Origin: Kocuria sp. cx-455
GTDB taxonomy: Bacteria > Actinomycetota > Actinomycetes > Actinomycetales > Micrococcaceae
Direction: 5' to 3'
DNA: 64,000 bases
Assembly (NCBI RefSeq): GCF_014698015.1
Contig: NZ_JACXBS010000007.1
Location: 62,001-126,000 of the forward strand
This document shows, in pieces, positions 35,783 to 45,780 of this stretch (positions are counted from its first letter, which is position 1; each line of letters begins with the position of its first letter). The notes under the pieces are model-generated. The model saw only the letters and a program-made list of their open reading frames with translations, was not told the origin of the DNA and did not search any database. The position numbers and the translations under genes were made by a program.

Positions 35783-36105
35783 GCTTCATATCCGCACACG
35801 TTCTTGATTCCGTGCACGGCTGCCCAGCCCAGGGAATCGACGTCACGCTCCTCACCGGCGAAGGCCAAGAACTTGGCACCGCCACCACCAATGAGGACGG
35901 CCGAGTCACCGACCTCGGCCCAGAGACCCTGGAGTCCGGCCATTACCGGATCATTTTCGCAACCGAGCCGTACTTTGCCGGGCGCGAGCTTGAGACGTTC
36001 TATCCGTTCGTCTCAGTGGATTTCTCGGTGCGACAGGAGCAGGGCCACTACCACGTGCCCTTGCTGCTGAGCCCGTTTGCGTATTCCACGTACCGCGGCA
36101 GTTGA
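35779..36105 (+). CDS. uraH: 5-hydroxyisourate hydrolase (transthyretin-like)
   Basis: Second step of urate breakdown: opens 5-hydroxyisourate to OHCU. 108 residues, transthyretin fold. N-terminal SAHVLDSVHGCPA and the family-defining C-terminal YRGS are present. Lies between uraD and urate oxidase. Confidence 0.93.
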   Translation: MSFISAHVLDSVHGCPAQGIDVTLLTGEGQELGTATTNEDGRVTDLGPETLESGHYRIIFATEPYFAGRELETFYPFVSVDFSVRQEQGHYHVPLLLSPFAYSTYRGS

Positions 36106-36181
36106 CCCAGGAGCCGACCCAGTCGACGATTGCCGATCCACTCAGACAGCACACTCAATTTCCTCACAGGAGTAGATCACG

Positions 36182-37066
36182 ATGACCGAAGTAGTTCTCG
36201 GAAAAAACCAGTACGGCAAGGCGCAGAACCACGTGGTGCGCATCAACCGTGACAACGACCGCCACATCATTCGCGACCTGGTGGTCACCTCCCAGTTGCG
36301 CGGTGACCTGACCGAGGTGCACACCAAGGGCGACAACGCCCATTGCGTTCCCACCGACACCCAGAAGAACACGGTGTTCGCGTTTGCCCAGCAGTACGAC
36401 ATCAAGTCCCCGGAGGACCTGCTCCTCAAGCTCTCCGATCACTTCACGAGCGAGTTCGACTGGATCACCGGCGGCCGCTGGGCAGCGGACGAACACCGCT
36501 GGGATCGCATCAACGACAACGACCACTGCTTTGTCCAGAACAAGCAGGAGGTCCGCACCTCCGTGCTCGTCACGGACGGTGACAAGAAGACCGTGATCTC
36601 CGGATTCAAGGACCTCACGGTCCTGAAGTCCACCGAGTCCGGGTTCGTGGGCTACCCCAAGGATCAGTACACGACCCTGCAAGAGACCGAGGACCGCATC
36701 ATGTCCACGGATGTCGCCACCCGCTGGCGCTACAACACCACGGACGTGGATTTCGACGCCGTGTACGAGGACGTCAAGAACATCATCCTCACCAAGTTCA
36801 CCGACCACTACTCCCGTGCGCTGCAGGAAACCCTGTACCTCATGGGTAAAGCCGTGATCGAGGCTCACCCCGAGATTGACGAGATCAAATTCTCCTGCCC
36901 GAACAAGCACCACTTCGTGTACGACCTGAGCTTCTGCGGCCTGGAGAACAACAATGAAACCCACTACGCGGCTGATCGCCCGTTCGGCCTGATCGAGGCC
37001 ACCGTGCAGCGCAAGGGCGCTGCCGAGGACGAGAACGCCTGGATGGGCATCACCGGCTTCTGCTAA
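36182..37066 (+). CDS. uox: Urate oxidase (uricase)
   Basis: Cofactor-free oxidase that turns urate and O2 into 5-hydroxyisourate and H2O2. 294 residues, two T-fold repeats. Key motifs: YGKAQNHVVRI near residue 12, KGDNAHCVPTDTQKNTVFAFA near residue 55 with the catalytic Thr, and PNKHHF near residue 240. AGGAG precedes the ATG. A 16-bp stem-loop follows before the permease gene, so the permease may be expressed at a lower level. Confidence 0.95.
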   Translation: MTEVVLGKNQYGKAQNHVVRINRDNDRHIIRDLVVTSQLRGDLTEVHTKGDNAHCVPTDTQKNTVFAFAQQYDIKSPEDLLLKLSDHFTSEFDWITGGRWAADEHRWDRINDNDHCFVQNKQEVRTSVLVTDGDKKTVISGFKDLTVLKSTESGFVGYPKDQYTTLQETEDRIMSTDVATRWRYNTTDVDFDAVYEDVKNIILTKFTDHYSRALQETLYLMGKAVIEAHPEIDEIKFSCPNKHHFVYDLSFCGLENNNETHYAADRPFGLIEATVQRKGAAEDENAWMGITGFC

Positions 37067-37084
37067 GCCACTTGCTCCACCGCC

Positions 37085-37124
37085 GGTGTGTTCCCGTCTC
37101 CTGAGGCCGAGGCGGGAACACACC
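37085..37124 (+). terminator. Stem-loop between uox and the purine permease gene
   Basis: GGTGTGTTCCCG / CGGGAACACACC outer stem extended inward to 16 bp with one G-U pair, 8-nt loop. No T-tract; may be a partial terminator or an RNA-stabilising end. Confidence 0.65.
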
Positions 37125-37152
37125 AGCTCATTCATTCCTAGGAAGGCTTCCC

Positions 37153-38703
37153 ATGTCACACACCGCTACGACCGAGGTCAAACGGCCCGAGGACAACTAC
37201 CTCGGCGCGGGTCCGAGCTTGGGCTACGGATTTCAGCACGTTCTGACCATGTACGGCGGCATCATCGCTCCGCCATTGATCGTGGGAGGCGCCGCCGGTC
37301 TGTCCTCCAACGATCAAGCGCTCCTGGTCGCTTGCTGCCTGTTTGTCGGTGGTCTGGCAACTATTCTCCAGTCCTTCGGCATCAAGTTTTTCGGATCCCA
37401 GTTGCCCTTGGTCCAGGGCACCTCGTTCGCCGGCGTGGCCACCATGACCGCCATCGTCAATGGTGACGGCGGGATCCAGGCGGTTTTCGGCGCGGTGATG
37501 GCATCAGCGGCCATTGGCTTCTTGATTGCTCCGTTCTTCGCGCGCATCATCAGATTCTTCCCGCCGGTGGTTACCGGCGTGGTCATCACGACCATCGGCC
37601 TGTCACTGTTCCCGGTGTCCGCGCAGTGGGCCATGGGTGGCGCCGCCGTCGCGAATGCCGGGGACGAGAACACGATCTTCAAGAACGTCTGTCTGGCCGG
37701 CGCCACGCTGCTGATCATCATGATCTTGTCCAAGGTGCGCAGCGCGATCGTCTCGCGGTTGTCCATCCTGCTGGGCATCGTCCTGGGCACGCTCTTTGCC
37801 CTGGCCATCGGCATGGCCGACTTCTCCAATGTCACGAACGGCGCGGTCTTCGCCTTCCCCGAGCCCCTCGCGTTCGGCCCGCCCACCTTCGAGCCCGCGG
37901 CCATCATCTCGATGACCATCGTGGTGCTGGTGATCCTCACGGAAACCACCGCGGACATCATTGCCGTGGGTGAAATCGTGGACACCAAGGTGGACCGCCG
38001 TCGAATCGCTGACGGTCTGCGTGCGGACATGGGTGCTTCTTTCCTGGCCCCGCTGTTCAACGGCTTCACCCAGTCCGCGTTCGCCCAGAACGTCGGTCTG
38101 GTAGCGATCACGGGTGTGAAGAGTCGATTCGTGGTCACCGCCGGCGGTTTGATCATGCTGGTCCTGGGCCTGCTCCCTGTTCTGGGTCGTGTGGTTGCTG
38201 CGGTTCCCATGCCGGTCCTGGGTGGCGCGGGCATCGTGCTCTTCGGCACCGTGGCGGCTTCCGGTATCCGCACCCTGGGCAAGGTCAAGTACCAGGGCAC
38301 GCCCAACCTGATCATCGTTTCCACCGCTATCGGTATCGGCATGCTCCCGATTGCCGCCCCGAGTATCTACAGTGGCTTCCCCGCGTGGTTCGAGACCATC
38401 TTTCACTCCGGCATCTCCTCCGCCGCCGTGGCAGCCGTGCTGCTGAACATCCTGTTCAACGAGATCAGGCTGGGTAACCCTCCCAAGGGCGCCGGTTCGG
38501 TCTTCACCGCGGCCCCGCCCCGCTATGTTCGACTTGAGTCGCTCGAGCACCTGCAGGGATCGCTCCGGGAAGGCGACACCATCAAGGACGGCAAACTCGT
38601 GGATGCCGAGGGCAAGGAAGTTCCCGCCATCACCGCGGCGGGCGAGATCATTCAGGTCCCGGTCGTGGAGAATCACTCAGGATCCTCGAACAGCGACCAC
38701 TAG
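37153..38703 (+). CDS. NCS2-family purine (urate/xanthine) permease
   Basis: Imports urate or xanthine by proton symport. 516 residues, about 14 hydrophobic segments. Family marks: [13 protein letters not shown] near residue 90, the glutamate motif [14 protein letters not shown] near residue 263 and the NCS2 signature [15 protein letters not shown] near residue 303. This is the xanthine/urate subtype, unlike the UraA-like protein at 15114. AGGAAGG precedes the ATG. Position after urate oxidase favours urate. The last 60 residues are hydrophilic. Confidence 0.9.
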   Translation: MSHTATTEVKRPEDNYLGAGPSLGYGFQHVLTMYGGIIAPPLIVGGAAGLSSNDQALLVACCLFVGGLATILQSFGIKFFGSQLPLVQGTSFAGVATMTAIVNGDGGIQAVFGAVMASAAIGFLIAPFFARIIRFFPPVVTGVVITTIGLSLFPVSAQWAMGGAAVANAGDENTIFKNVCLAGATLLIIMILSKVRSAIVSRLSILLGIVLGTLFALAIGMADFSNVTNGAVFAFPEPLAFGPPTFEPAAIISMTIVVLVILTETTADIIAVGEIVDTKVDRRRIADGLRADMGASFLAPLFNGFTQSAFAQNVGLVAITGVKSRFVVTAGGLIMLVLGLLPVLGRVVAAVPMPVLGGAGIVLFGTVAASGIRTLGKVKYQGTPNLIIVSTAIGIGMLPIAAPSIYSGFPAWFETIFHSGISSAAVAAVLLNILFNEIRLGNPPKGAGSVFTAAPPRYVRLESLEHLQGSLREGDTIKDGKLVDAEGKEVPAITAAGEIIQVPVVENHSGSSNSDH

Positions 38704-38709
38704 CCAGGA

Positions 38710-38758
38710 CGACGCCGCTCGAGGTCTTCGCGCGCGAGAGCACCGAGCGGAATCGTCG
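38710..38758 (+). terminator. Terminator hairpin after the purine permease gene
   Basis: Stem CGACG-CCGCTCG with CGAGCGG-aat-CGTCG (3-nt bulge), starting 7 bp after the stop codon. Its left side carries the GACGACGCCGC word found in other hairpins of the window. Confidence 0.65.
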
Positions 38759-38774
38759 CGTTACAAATAAACTC

Positions 38775-38810
38775 GCGGCTGCCAGGCCCCCACCGGAGCC
38801 TGGCAGCCGC
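38775..38810 (+). terminator. Second hairpin, in the aceE leader region
   Basis: Perfect 13-bp stem GCGGCTGCCAGGC / GCCTGGCAGCCGC with a 10-nt loop, 43 bp before the aceE start codon. It could be a second terminator of the permease transcript or a structure in the aceE leader. Confidence 0.6.
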
Positions 38811-38852
38811 ACTGCCACATCGGTGAACCACCGTGACACTGCAGGAGAAACT

Positions 38853-41591
38853 GTGCAGCCTTCAAGCAATCATCATATTTTGAGCGGGTTGACCAACAAC
38901 CTCAAAGACGCGAATTCCGAGGAGACTCAGGAGTGGATTGAGTCCTTTGACGGGCTGATCGAGTCCCAGGGTACCGAGCGGGCGCAGTACATCATGCGCG
39001 CGTTGTTGCAACACGCGGGGACGCATTCGGTGGGTGTGCCGATGGTGACCACCTCGGATTACGTCAATACCATTCCCGTGGATCAGGAGCCGGAGTTTCC
39101 CGGTGATGAGGAGATCGAGCGTCGTTACCGGGCTTATCTGCGGTGGAACGCGGCCGTGATGGTCCATCGTGCTCAGCGTCCCGAGATCGGGGTGGGTGGT
39201 CATATTTCTTCCTACGCCGGTGTGGCCACTCTCTACGAAGTGGGTTTGAACCATTTCTTCCGCGGACCCGAGCATTCCGGGGGCGGGGACCAGGTGTTCT
39301 GGCAGGGTCATTCCTCTCCTGGTAACTACGCGCGCGCTTATTTGGAGGGGCGTCTGAGCGAGGATCAGTTGGACGCGTTCCGGCAGGAGAAGACCAAAGC
39401 CCCGCATGGTTTGCCCTCGTACCCGCATCCGCGGTGCCTGCCCGATTTCTGGCAGTTCCCCACGGTGTCGATGGGGATCGGTCCGATGAACGCGATTTAT
39501 CAGGCGCAGTTCAACCGCTATCTCCACAACCGTGGTATCAAGGACACCTCCGATCAGCACGTGTGGGCTTTCCTCGGTGACGGGGAGATGGACGAACCCG
39601 AAAGCCGTGGTCTGCTGCAGCTGGCGGCTAATGACAAGCTGGATAACCTCACCTTCGTGGTCAACTGCAACCTGCAGCGCCTGGACGGGCCGGTACGCGG
39701 TAACGGCAAGATCATCCAGGAACTGGAGGCCTTCTTCCGCGGCGCCGGGTGGAATGTGATCAAGGTCGTGTGGGGTCGTGAGTGGGACGCGCTGCTGGAG
39801 AAGGACACCACCGGTGATCTGGTGCGGATCATGAACGAGACCTTGGACGGGGACTACCAGACGTACAAGGCCGAGAACGGCGCGTTCGTCCGTGATCACT
39901 TCTTCGGTAAGTCCCCGGCGACCAAGGAACTCGTGGCGCAGATCTCCGATGAGCAGATCTGGAACCTCAAGCGCGGGGCCCATGACTACAACAAGGTCTA
40001 CGCGGCCTATCAGGCGGCCATCAAGCACCAGGGCCAGCCCACGGTGATCCTGGCCCAAGCGGTCAAGGGCTACGGTCTGGGCTCGCACTTCGAGGGTCGT
40101 AACGCCACCCACCAGATGAAGAAGCTGACCCCGGAGGATCTGAAGGTCTTCCGGGATCGTTTGCGCATCCCCATCAGTGACGAAGAACTCGACAATGACC
40201 TCTACGGGGCGCCCTACTACCACCCCGGGCCCGATTCCCCGGAGATCAAATACCTCCTGGAACGGCGCCAGGAACTGGGAGGGTTCCTCCCGGACCGCCC
40301 GCACGCCCAGAAAGACATTACGCTGCCCTCGGAGAAGGCCTACGCCTCGGGTAAGAAGGGCTCCGGGAAACAGCTGGCCGCGACCACGATGGCCTTCGTG
40401 CGGATCCTCAAGGACTTGATGCGGGAGAAGGACTTCGGCCACCGGATCGTGCCGATCGTCCCGGACGAATCACGTACCTTCGGGATGGACTCCTTCTTCC
40501 CCACCTCCAAGATCTACAACCCGGCCGGGCAGAACTACCTCTCGGTGGACCGGGAGTTGATGCTCGCCTACAAGGAGTCCCCGCAGGGTGTGCTGCTGCA
40601 CCCGGGTATCAACGAGGCCGGTGCGACCGCGGCGTTCACCGCCGCCGGGACCTCCTACGCCACCCACGGGGAAGCGATGATCCCGTTCTACGTGTTCTAC
40701 TCGATGTTCGGGTTCCAACGCACCGGGGATTCCTTCTGGGCCGCAGCCGATCAAATGGCCCGTGGTTTCATCATCGGCGCCACCGCCGGCCGCACCACAC
40801 TCACCGGTGAGGGCCTCCAACACGCCGATGGTCACTCCCCGTTGATCGCGGCCACCAACCCGGCCGTGATCCACTACGACCCGGCCTACGGCTACGAGAT
40901 CGCCCACATCATCAAACGCGGTATCGAGCACATGTACGGCACCGCCGATGAGGACCACAACGTGATGTACTACCTCACCGTCTACAACGAGCCCATCCAC
41001 CAACCGGCCCAACCACAAGACGTGGACGTCGAGGGCATCATCAAGGGCATCTACCTCCTCAAACCCGCCGAGAACGAAGGCCCCCGCGCCCAACTGCTGG
41101 CCTCCGGTGTGGGAGTCGCGTGGGCCATCGAAGCGCAACAGATCCTCGCCGAGGAGTGGGGAGTTTCCGCCGATGTCTGGTCCGTGACCTCCTGGACCAA
41201 CCTACGCCGCGACGCACTAGCCGCCGAGGAAGAAGCCTTCCTCCACCCCAGCCAGGGCGCCCGCACCCCGTACGTGACGCAAGCTCTGGCCGGTGCCACC
41301 GGCCCGGTCGTGGCCACCAGCGATTTCGTCTCGGACCTACCCGATATGATCCGCCAGTACGTACCCAACGACTGGGCCTCACTGGGCGCGGACGGGTTCG
41401 GTTTCTCCGACACCCGCGCCGGCGCGCGCCGCTTCTTCAACATCGACGCTCACTCCATGGTGGTACGCACCCTGGAAATGCTCGCCAAACGCGGCGAAGT
41501 GGATGCGGAGGCCCCGCGCCAGGCCATCGAGAAGTACGACCTGCTCAACCCCAACGCCGGAACCTCCGGCAACGCCGGCGGAGACGCCTAA
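38853..41591 (+). CDS. aceE: Pyruvate dehydrogenase E1 component, homodimeric type
   Basis: Thiamine-diphosphate enzyme that decarboxylates pyruvate and passes the acetyl group to E2. 912 residues, the AceE length. The cofactor motif is [12 protein letters not shown] near residue 245 with [11 protein letters not shown] about 35 residues on; the transketolase-like central and C-terminal domains follow ([12 protein letters not shown] near residue 655). The GTG at 38853 with CAGGAG before it is chosen over 38823. No E2 or E3 gene is adjacent, as is usual in actinobacteria. It sits inside the purine/glyoxylate island, which may be meaningful because it supplies acetyl-CoA for malate synthase. Confidence 0.94.
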   Translation: MQPSSNHHILSGLTNNLKDANSEETQEWIESFDGLIESQGTERAQYIMRALLQHAGTHSVGVPMVTTSDYVNTIPVDQEPEFPGDEEIERRYRAYLRWNAAVMVHRAQRPEIGVGGHISSYAGVATLYEVGLNHFFRGPEHSGGGDQVFWQGHSSPGNYARAYLEGRLSEDQLDAFRQEKTKAPHGLPSYPHPRCLPDFWQFPTVSMGIGPMNAIYQAQFNRYLHNRGIKDTSDQHVWAFLGDGEMDEPESRGLLQLAANDKLDNLTFVVNCNLQRLDGPVRGNGKIIQELEAFFRGAGWNVIKVVWGREWDALLEKDTTGDLVRIMNETLDGDYQTYKAENGAFVRDHFFGKSPATKELVAQISDEQIWNLKRGAHDYNKVYAAYQAAIKHQGQPTVILAQAVKGYGLGSHFEGRNATHQMKKLTPEDLKVFRDRLRIPISDEELDNDLYGAPYYHPGPDSPEIKYLLERRQELGGFLPDRPHAQKDITLPSEKAYASGKKGSGKQLAATTMAFVRILKDLMREKDFGHRIVPIVPDESRTFGMDSFFPTSKIYNPAGQNYLSVDRELMLAYKESPQGVLLHPGINEAGATAAFTAAGTSYATHGEAMIPFYVFYSMFGFQRTGDSFWAAADQMARGFIIGATAGRTTLTGEGLQHADGHSPLIAATNPAVIHYDPAYGYEIAHIIKRGIEHMYGTADEDHNVMYYLTVYNEPIHQPAQPQDVDVEGIIKGIYLLKPAENEGPRAQLLASGVGVAWAIEAQQILAEEWGVSADVWSVTSWTNLRRDALAAEEEAFLHPSQGARTPYVTQALAGATGPVVATSDFVSDLPDMIRQYVPNDWASLGADGFGFSDTRAGARRFFNIDAHSMVVRTLEMLAKRGEVDAEAPRQAIEKYDLLNPNAGTSGNAGGDA

Positions 41592-41603
41592 CCCCTCCCG
41601 GTT

Positions 41604-41645
41604 CGACTGTGGCCCCCGTTCCGTCGTGAACGGGGGCCACAGTCG
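41604..41645. terminator. 18-bp convergent terminator after aceE
   Basis: Perfect stem 41604-41621 / 41628-41645 (CGACTGTGGCCCCCGTTC arm) with a 6-nt loop, followed by TTGTC. Between the ends of aceE and the IclR-type gene. A run of nine G follows at 41668-41676. Confidence 0.8.
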
Positions 41646-41678
41646 TTGTCAGTGCGTTCGCTGCCTCGGGGGGGGGCG

Positions 41679-42443
41679 TCAGGAGGCCGCCGGGACCAAC
41701 TGACGGGACAACTCCTCGGCCGCGTCACGCAGCAGCGGCACGGCGCGATCACCGAAGCCCCAGTCCACTCGCGTGGTGGGACCAGAGACCGAGATCGCGG
41801 TGGGCGTGGGGGCGTTGGGCAGCGCCATGGAGAAACAACGCACCCCGACCTCCTGCTCCTCATCATCGATGGCGTAACCCCGCTCGCGAATCTTCTCGAG
41901 ATCGTCGAGCAGAGCGTCCACGGTACCCAGACTCTTGGGCGTCGGGGTGGGCATGCCCATCGAGTGCACGATGGAGACCACTTGCTCATCCGGGAGCGTG
42001 GCGAGGATGGCCTTGCCCACACCCGTGTTGTGCAGGGGCGCACGGCGGCCGACCTCGGTGAACATGCGCATTGATTGCGAGGACTGAGCCTGGCCCACGT
42101 ACACGACCATGCGGCCGTCGAGCACGGCCATGTTGGCGGATTCCCCGAGCTCCTGGACCAGTTGCTGCAGCACCGGCTGGGCGTAGGTTCCCAGTTGCAG
42201 GCTGGCGGTGTAACCCAAACGGATCAAGCCCGGGCCCAGCGCATAACTGCGATTGGGCAATTGGCGTACGTACCCCAGAGGTACGAGGGTGCGCAGCAAG
42301 CGGTGGATGGTGGGCAGTGGGAGCTCGGCCCTGTGCGCCAACTCGCTCAGTGAGGACTCGCCCCCGGAGGCGGTGATGATGTTCAGCAGGTCGAACACGC
42401 GCTCGACCGACTGGACCCCTCCCCCATTTTTACCTTCTGCCAT
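41679..42443 (-). CDS. IclR-family transcriptional regulator, AllR-like
   Basis: 254-residue repressor or activator. The N-terminal winged helix is at about residues 15-70 (SVERVFDLLNIITA, then the recognition helix LPTIHRLLRTLVPLGY), followed by the GAF-like effector domain (NTGVGKAILATLP near residue 140). It lies divergent from the malic enzyme gene, with the palindromic box TGGAAA-tatt-TTTCCA between them. IclR and AllR proteins bind such boxes and respond to glyoxylate or allantoin, which are intermediates of the surrounding genes. The start may be ATG 42443 or GTG 42452. Ligand and target set are inferred. Confidence 0.87.
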   Translation of the reverse strand: MAEGKNGGGVQSVERVFDLLNIITASGGESSLSELAHRAELPLPTIHRLLRTLVPLGYVRQLPNRSYALGPGLIRLGYTASLQLGTYAQPVLQQLVQELGESANMAVLDGRMVVYVGQAQSSQSMRMFTEVGRRAPLHNTGVGKAILATLPDEQVVSIVHSMGMPTPTPKSLGTVDALLDDLEKIRERGYAIDDEEQEVGVRCFSMALPNAPTPTAISVSGPTTRVDWGFGDRAVPLLRDAAEELSRQLVPAAS

Positions 42444-42567
42444 GGCGCCCACTCGCTTTCTTGATGGATGGGGACCCTATGCGGGACGGTCCATCCGATG
42501 TCACCATGTGAAATAACTCTCACACGGGTCTTGTCTTTCATCCCAGAATACATCTACGATTCAACAA

Positions 42568-42585
42568 GTGGAAATATTTTTCCAC
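42568..42585. promoter_or_regulatory. AllR/IclR-type palindrome between regulator and malic enzyme genes
   Basis: Perfect 7-bp arms GTGGAAA / TTTCCAC around TATT. Close to the known IclR consensus (TGGAAATnATTTCCA). Placed to control both the regulator gene and the malic enzyme gene. The downstream ACAAT.CG is shared with the box before hyi. Confidence 0.75.
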
Positions 42586-42643
42586 AATGCGGATAACGAA
42601 GTGGAGCGAGGGTTCCGCTCGGTCTGAAAGGAATTTCATACAG

Positions 42644-44038
42644 ATGTCTACACCCAGCCCCGGATACTCCATGGTCCTGCGCGTCGAGGCGCCCGCTACG
42701 TTCAATTCCACCAGTGAAATCACCACCGCCGCCTCCGCTGCCGGCGCCCAGGTGACCGCTTTGGACATTGTCGAATCGCACCCCACCAGCGTGGTGATCG
42801 ACATCAGCTGCAACGTCTCCAACGCCGAACATCGCGACGAGGTCCGCGATGCGCTCAACGCCCTGGACGGCGTGAACGTCCACAAGATTTCCGACCGTAC
42901 CTTCCTGATCCACCTGGGCGGCAAGATCGAGGTCACCCCGCGCGTGTCCCTGCGTAACCGTGACGATCTCTCCCGGGCCTACACCCCCGGCGTGGCCCGC
43001 GTGTGCACGGCCATTGCCGAGAACCCGGAGGACGCTCGTCGCCTGACCATCAAGCGCAACACCGTGGCCGTGGTGACCGATGGCACCGCCGTGCTCGGCC
43101 TGGGTGACATCGGACCCGCCGCGGCCCTCCCCGTGATGGAGGGCAAGGCCGCGCTGTTCAAGGCATTCGCGGACGTTGACGCGTGGCCCGTGTGCTTGGA
43201 CACCAAGGACACCGAGGAAATCATCAGCATCGTCAAGGCCATGGCCCCGGTGTACGGCGGCGTGAACCTCGAAGACATCGCGGCGCCGCGCTGCTTCGAG
43301 ATCGAGGCGCGCCTGCGCGAGGAACTCGACATTCCGGTCTTCCACGACGATCAGCACGGCACCGCCATCGTGACCCTGGCGGCCCTGTACAACGCCCTGC
43401 GCGTGGTGGACAAGAAGATCGAGGACGTCAAGGTGGTCGTCTCCGGTGTGGGCGCCGCCGGCAACGCCATCATCCAGTTGCTGCTGGCCAACGGCGTGGC
43501 CAATGTGATTGCGTGCTCGCGTAACGGTGCCATCCACTCCGGTGAGACCTACACCGACCCCCACCGCACGTGGCTGGCCGAGAACACCAACAAGAACGAC
43601 TTCTCCGGTTCACTCAAGGAAGCCGTGGCCGGCGCGGACGTCTTCATCGGCGTGTCCGCACCCAACGTGCTCACCGGTGCGGACATCGCCACGATGGCCG
43701 ATGAAGCCATCGTGTTCGCCATGGCCAACCCTGACCCCGAGGTCCACCCGGCCGAGGCAGCCGAGCACGCCGCCGTGGTCGCGACCGGTCGAAGCGACTT
43801 CCCGAACCAGATCAACAACGTGCTCGCTTTCCCGGGTCTGTTCCGCGGTCTGCTGGATGCCGGGGCCTCGGACATCACCTCCGAGATGCTCGTGGCCGCG
43901 GCCAAGGCCATCGCGGATTGTGTGGAACCGAACGAGCGCAACGCAAGCTTCATCGTCCCCAGCGTCTTCGATCCCAATGTGGCCCCGGCCGTGGCGGAAG
44001 CGGTCAAGAACACCGCGCTGGGCGAGGACGGCCAGTAG
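42644..44038 (+). CDS. NAD-dependent malic enzyme with N-terminal ACT domain
   Basis: Oxidative decarboxylation of malate to pyruvate. 464 residues. Residues 1-90 form an ACT-like regulatory domain (YSMVLRVEAPATFNSTSEI start). The catalytic part follows with YTPGVARVCTAI near residue 112, PVFHDDQHGTAIV near residue 235 with metal-binding Asp residues, and the Rossmann motif VVVSGVGAAGNAI near residue 265. ATG 42644 with GAAAGGA upstream is preferred over 42587. It is controlled from the shared spacer with the IclR-type gene and lies before malate synthase, so malate formed from glyoxylate can go straight to pyruvate. The ligand of the ACT domain is unknown. Confidence 0.92.
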   Translation: MSTPSPGYSMVLRVEAPATFNSTSEITTAASAAGAQVTALDIVESHPTSVVIDISCNVSNAEHRDEVRDALNALDGVNVHKISDRTFLIHLGGKIEVTPRVSLRNRDDLSRAYTPGVARVCTAIAENPEDARRLTIKRNTVAVVTDGTAVLGLGDIGPAAALPVMEGKAALFKAFADVDAWPVCLDTKDTEEIISIVKAMAPVYGGVNLEDIAAPRCFEIEARLREELDIPVFHDDQHGTAIVTLAALYNALRVVDKKIEDVKVVVSGVGAAGNAIIQLLLANGVANVIACSRNGAIHSGETYTDPHRTWLAENTNKNDFSGSLKEAVAGADVFIGVSAPNVLTGADIATMADEAIVFAMANPDPEVHPAEAAEHAAVVATGRSDFPNQINNVLAFPGLFRGLLDAGASDITSEMLVAAAKAIADCVEPNERNASFIVPSVFDPNVAPAVAEAVKNTALGEDGQ

Positions 44039-44053
44039 CGCGGCAACTGGGCG

Positions 44054-44085
44054 GGCGGCGTCGCCGTGGAGACGACGACGCCGCC
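44054..44085 (+). terminator. Hairpin after the malic enzyme gene
   Basis: Perfect 10-bp arms GGCGGCGTCG / CGACGCCGCC with a 12-nt loop, 15 bp after the stop. The right arm belongs to a GACGACGCCGCC word (44074-44085). Confidence 0.65.
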
Positions 44086-44097
44086 AGCCCACCGCTT

Positions 44098-44118
44098 CGC
44101 GTCGCGCAAAGCGACGCG
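44098..44118 (+). terminator. Second hairpin before aceB
   Basis: Perfect 8-bp arms CGCGTCGC / GCGACGCG with a GCAAA loop, 54 bp before the aceB start. Together with the previous hairpin it forms a tandem pair like the one before aceE. Confidence 0.55.
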
Positions 44119-44172
44119 CCACCGGCATGAAAGCGCACCACCAGCACCACCCGAATTTTCCAGGAGGCAACT

Positions 44173-45780
44173 ATGACCATTACCCACAACACTCCGCAGA
44201 ACACGGCCGCGGCCACCGAGATCCTCTCCGACGAGGCACTGGCGTTCGTGGAGGCACTGCACGAGAAATTCAATGACCGCCGCGAAGAGTTGCTCGGCAA
44301 GCGCGTGACCGCTCGTGAGCAGGCCGCCTCGACCGGAACCCTTGATTTCCCGGAGGAGACCCGCGAGGTACGCGAGGGTGACTGGCAGGTTGCACCGGCA
44401 CCCAAGGCCTTGCAGGACCGCCGCGTGGAAATGACCGGTCCGGCCACGCCGGCCAAGATGGCCATCAACGCACTGAACTCCGGCGCCAAGGTGTGGCTGG
44501 CCGACCTCGAGGACGCCGCGAGCCCCCACTGGTCCAACCAGATCGACGCTATTGCCAATCTCCGCGATGCCGCCCGCGGTACCCTCTCCTTCACCTCGCC
44601 CGAGGGCAAGGAGTACAAGCTGCGCGAAGACGCACCGCTCGCCGTGGTCGTGACCCGCCCGCGCGGTTGGCACCTTCCCGAGCACAACATCACCGTGAAC
44701 GGAACGGAAGGCTCCGGTGCGCTCACCGACTTCGGTCTGCACTTCTTCCACACCGCCAAGCAGTTGCTCGAGAACGGTCACGGCCCGTACTACTACCTGC
44801 CCAAGATGGAGTCCTACCTCGAGGCGCGCCTGTGGAACGACGTGTTCACGTTCGCCGAGCAGTACCTGGGCATCGAGCACGGCACGATCCGCGCCACGGT
44901 GCTCATCGAGACCATCCCCGCCGCGTTCCAGATGGACGAGATTCTCTACGAACTGCGCGACCACGCGTCCGGCCTGAATGCCGGTCGTTGGGACTACCTG
45001 TTCTCGATCATCAAGTACTTCCGCGACGCCGGTGACAAGTTCATCCTGGCCGACCGTTCCTCGGTCACCATGACCGCGCCGCTGATGCGCGCCTACACCG
45101 AGCTTCTCGTGCAGACCTGCCACAAACGCGGCGCGTTCGCCATGGGTGGCATGGCAGCGTTCATTCCGTCCCGTAAGGACGAGGACGTCAACCGGGCTGC
45201 TTTCGAGAAGGTCCGCAACGACAAGACCCGCGAAGCCAACGACGGTTTCGACGGGTCCTGGGTGGCCCACCCTGACCTCGTTCCGGTGTGCAAGGAGGTC
45301 TTCGACGGCGTGCTGGGGGACAAGCCCAACCAGGTCGACCGCCAGCGCCCGGAGGTCTCGGTGACCGCCGAGCAGCTGCTGGACGTCCCCTCCGCGGGCG
45401 ATCAGCGCACCGAGGCCGAGCTCAACGCCAATCTTTACGTGGCCATCCGCTACATCGCGGTCTGGTTGTCCGGCAACGGCGCCGTGGCCATTCACAACCT
45501 CATGGAGGATGCTGCCACCGCGGAAATCTCCCGCTCTCAGATCTGGCAGCAGATCAAGAACGGTGTGGTCTACACCGACACCGGAAACACTGCAACGCGC
45601 GAGCTGGTCTCGGACGCCCTGGACAAGCAGTTGGGTGTCCTCAAGGAAGAGATCGACGCGGAGAACTACGAGAAGTGGTTCATCCCGGCCGGCAAGCTCA
45701 TCTCCGACATGGTGCTGAGCGCCCATTACCCGGACTTCCTGACCCTGCCCGCCTACGACCTCATGGAAGGGGCCAAGTGA
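44173..45780 (+). CDS. aceB: Malate synthase A
   Basis: Condenses glyoxylate and acetyl-CoA to malate. 535 residues, the MSA length rather than the 720 of MSG. Family motifs: LADLEDAASPHW near residue 112, VTRPRGWHLPEHN near residue 158 with the catalytic Arg, YYLPKMESYLEARLW near residue 200, IRATVLIETIPAAFQMDEILYE near residue 238 and GRWDYLFSIIK near residue 275. CAGGAGG precedes the ATG. The stop overlaps the next gene by 4 bp. No isocitrate lyase gene is near, so here it serves glyoxylate from purines rather than the glyoxylate shunt. Confidence 0.94.
   Translation: MTITHNTPQNTAAATEILSDEALAFVEALHEKFNDRREELLGKRVTAREQAASTGTLDFPEETREVREGDWQVAPAPKALQDRRVEMTGPATPAKMAINALNSGAKVWLADLEDAASPHWSNQIDAIANLRDAARGTLSFTSPEGKEYKLREDAPLAVVVTRPRGWHLPEHNITVNGTEGSGALTDFGLHFFHTAKQLLENGHGPYYYLPKMESYLEARLWNDVFTFAEQYLGIEHGTIRATVLIETIPAAFQMDEILYELRDHASGLNAGRWDYLFSIIKYFRDAGDKFILADRSSVTMTAPLMRAYTELLVQTCHKRGAFAMGGMAAFIPSRKDEDVNRAAFEKVRNDKTREANDGFDGSWVAHPDLVPVCKEVFDGVLGDKPNQVDRQRPEVSVTAEQLLDVPSAGDQRTEAELNANLYVAIRYIAVWLSGNGAVAIHNLMEDAATAEISRSQIWQQIKNGVVYTDTGNTATRELVSDALDKQLGVLKEEIDAENYEKWFIPAGKLISDMVLSAHYPDFLTLPAYDLMEGAK

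Noticed and set aside
41668-41676. Run of nine G after the IclR-type gene
   Set aside because: Lies in an intergenic spacer next to a strong terminator; could be a sequencing-sensitive homopolymer but affects no reading frame.
45288-45776. N-terminal extension of the HpcH/HpaI-family frame
   Set aside because: It is the wrong-frame reading of the end of malate synthase; the GTG overlapping the aceB stop with a ribosome site is the start.
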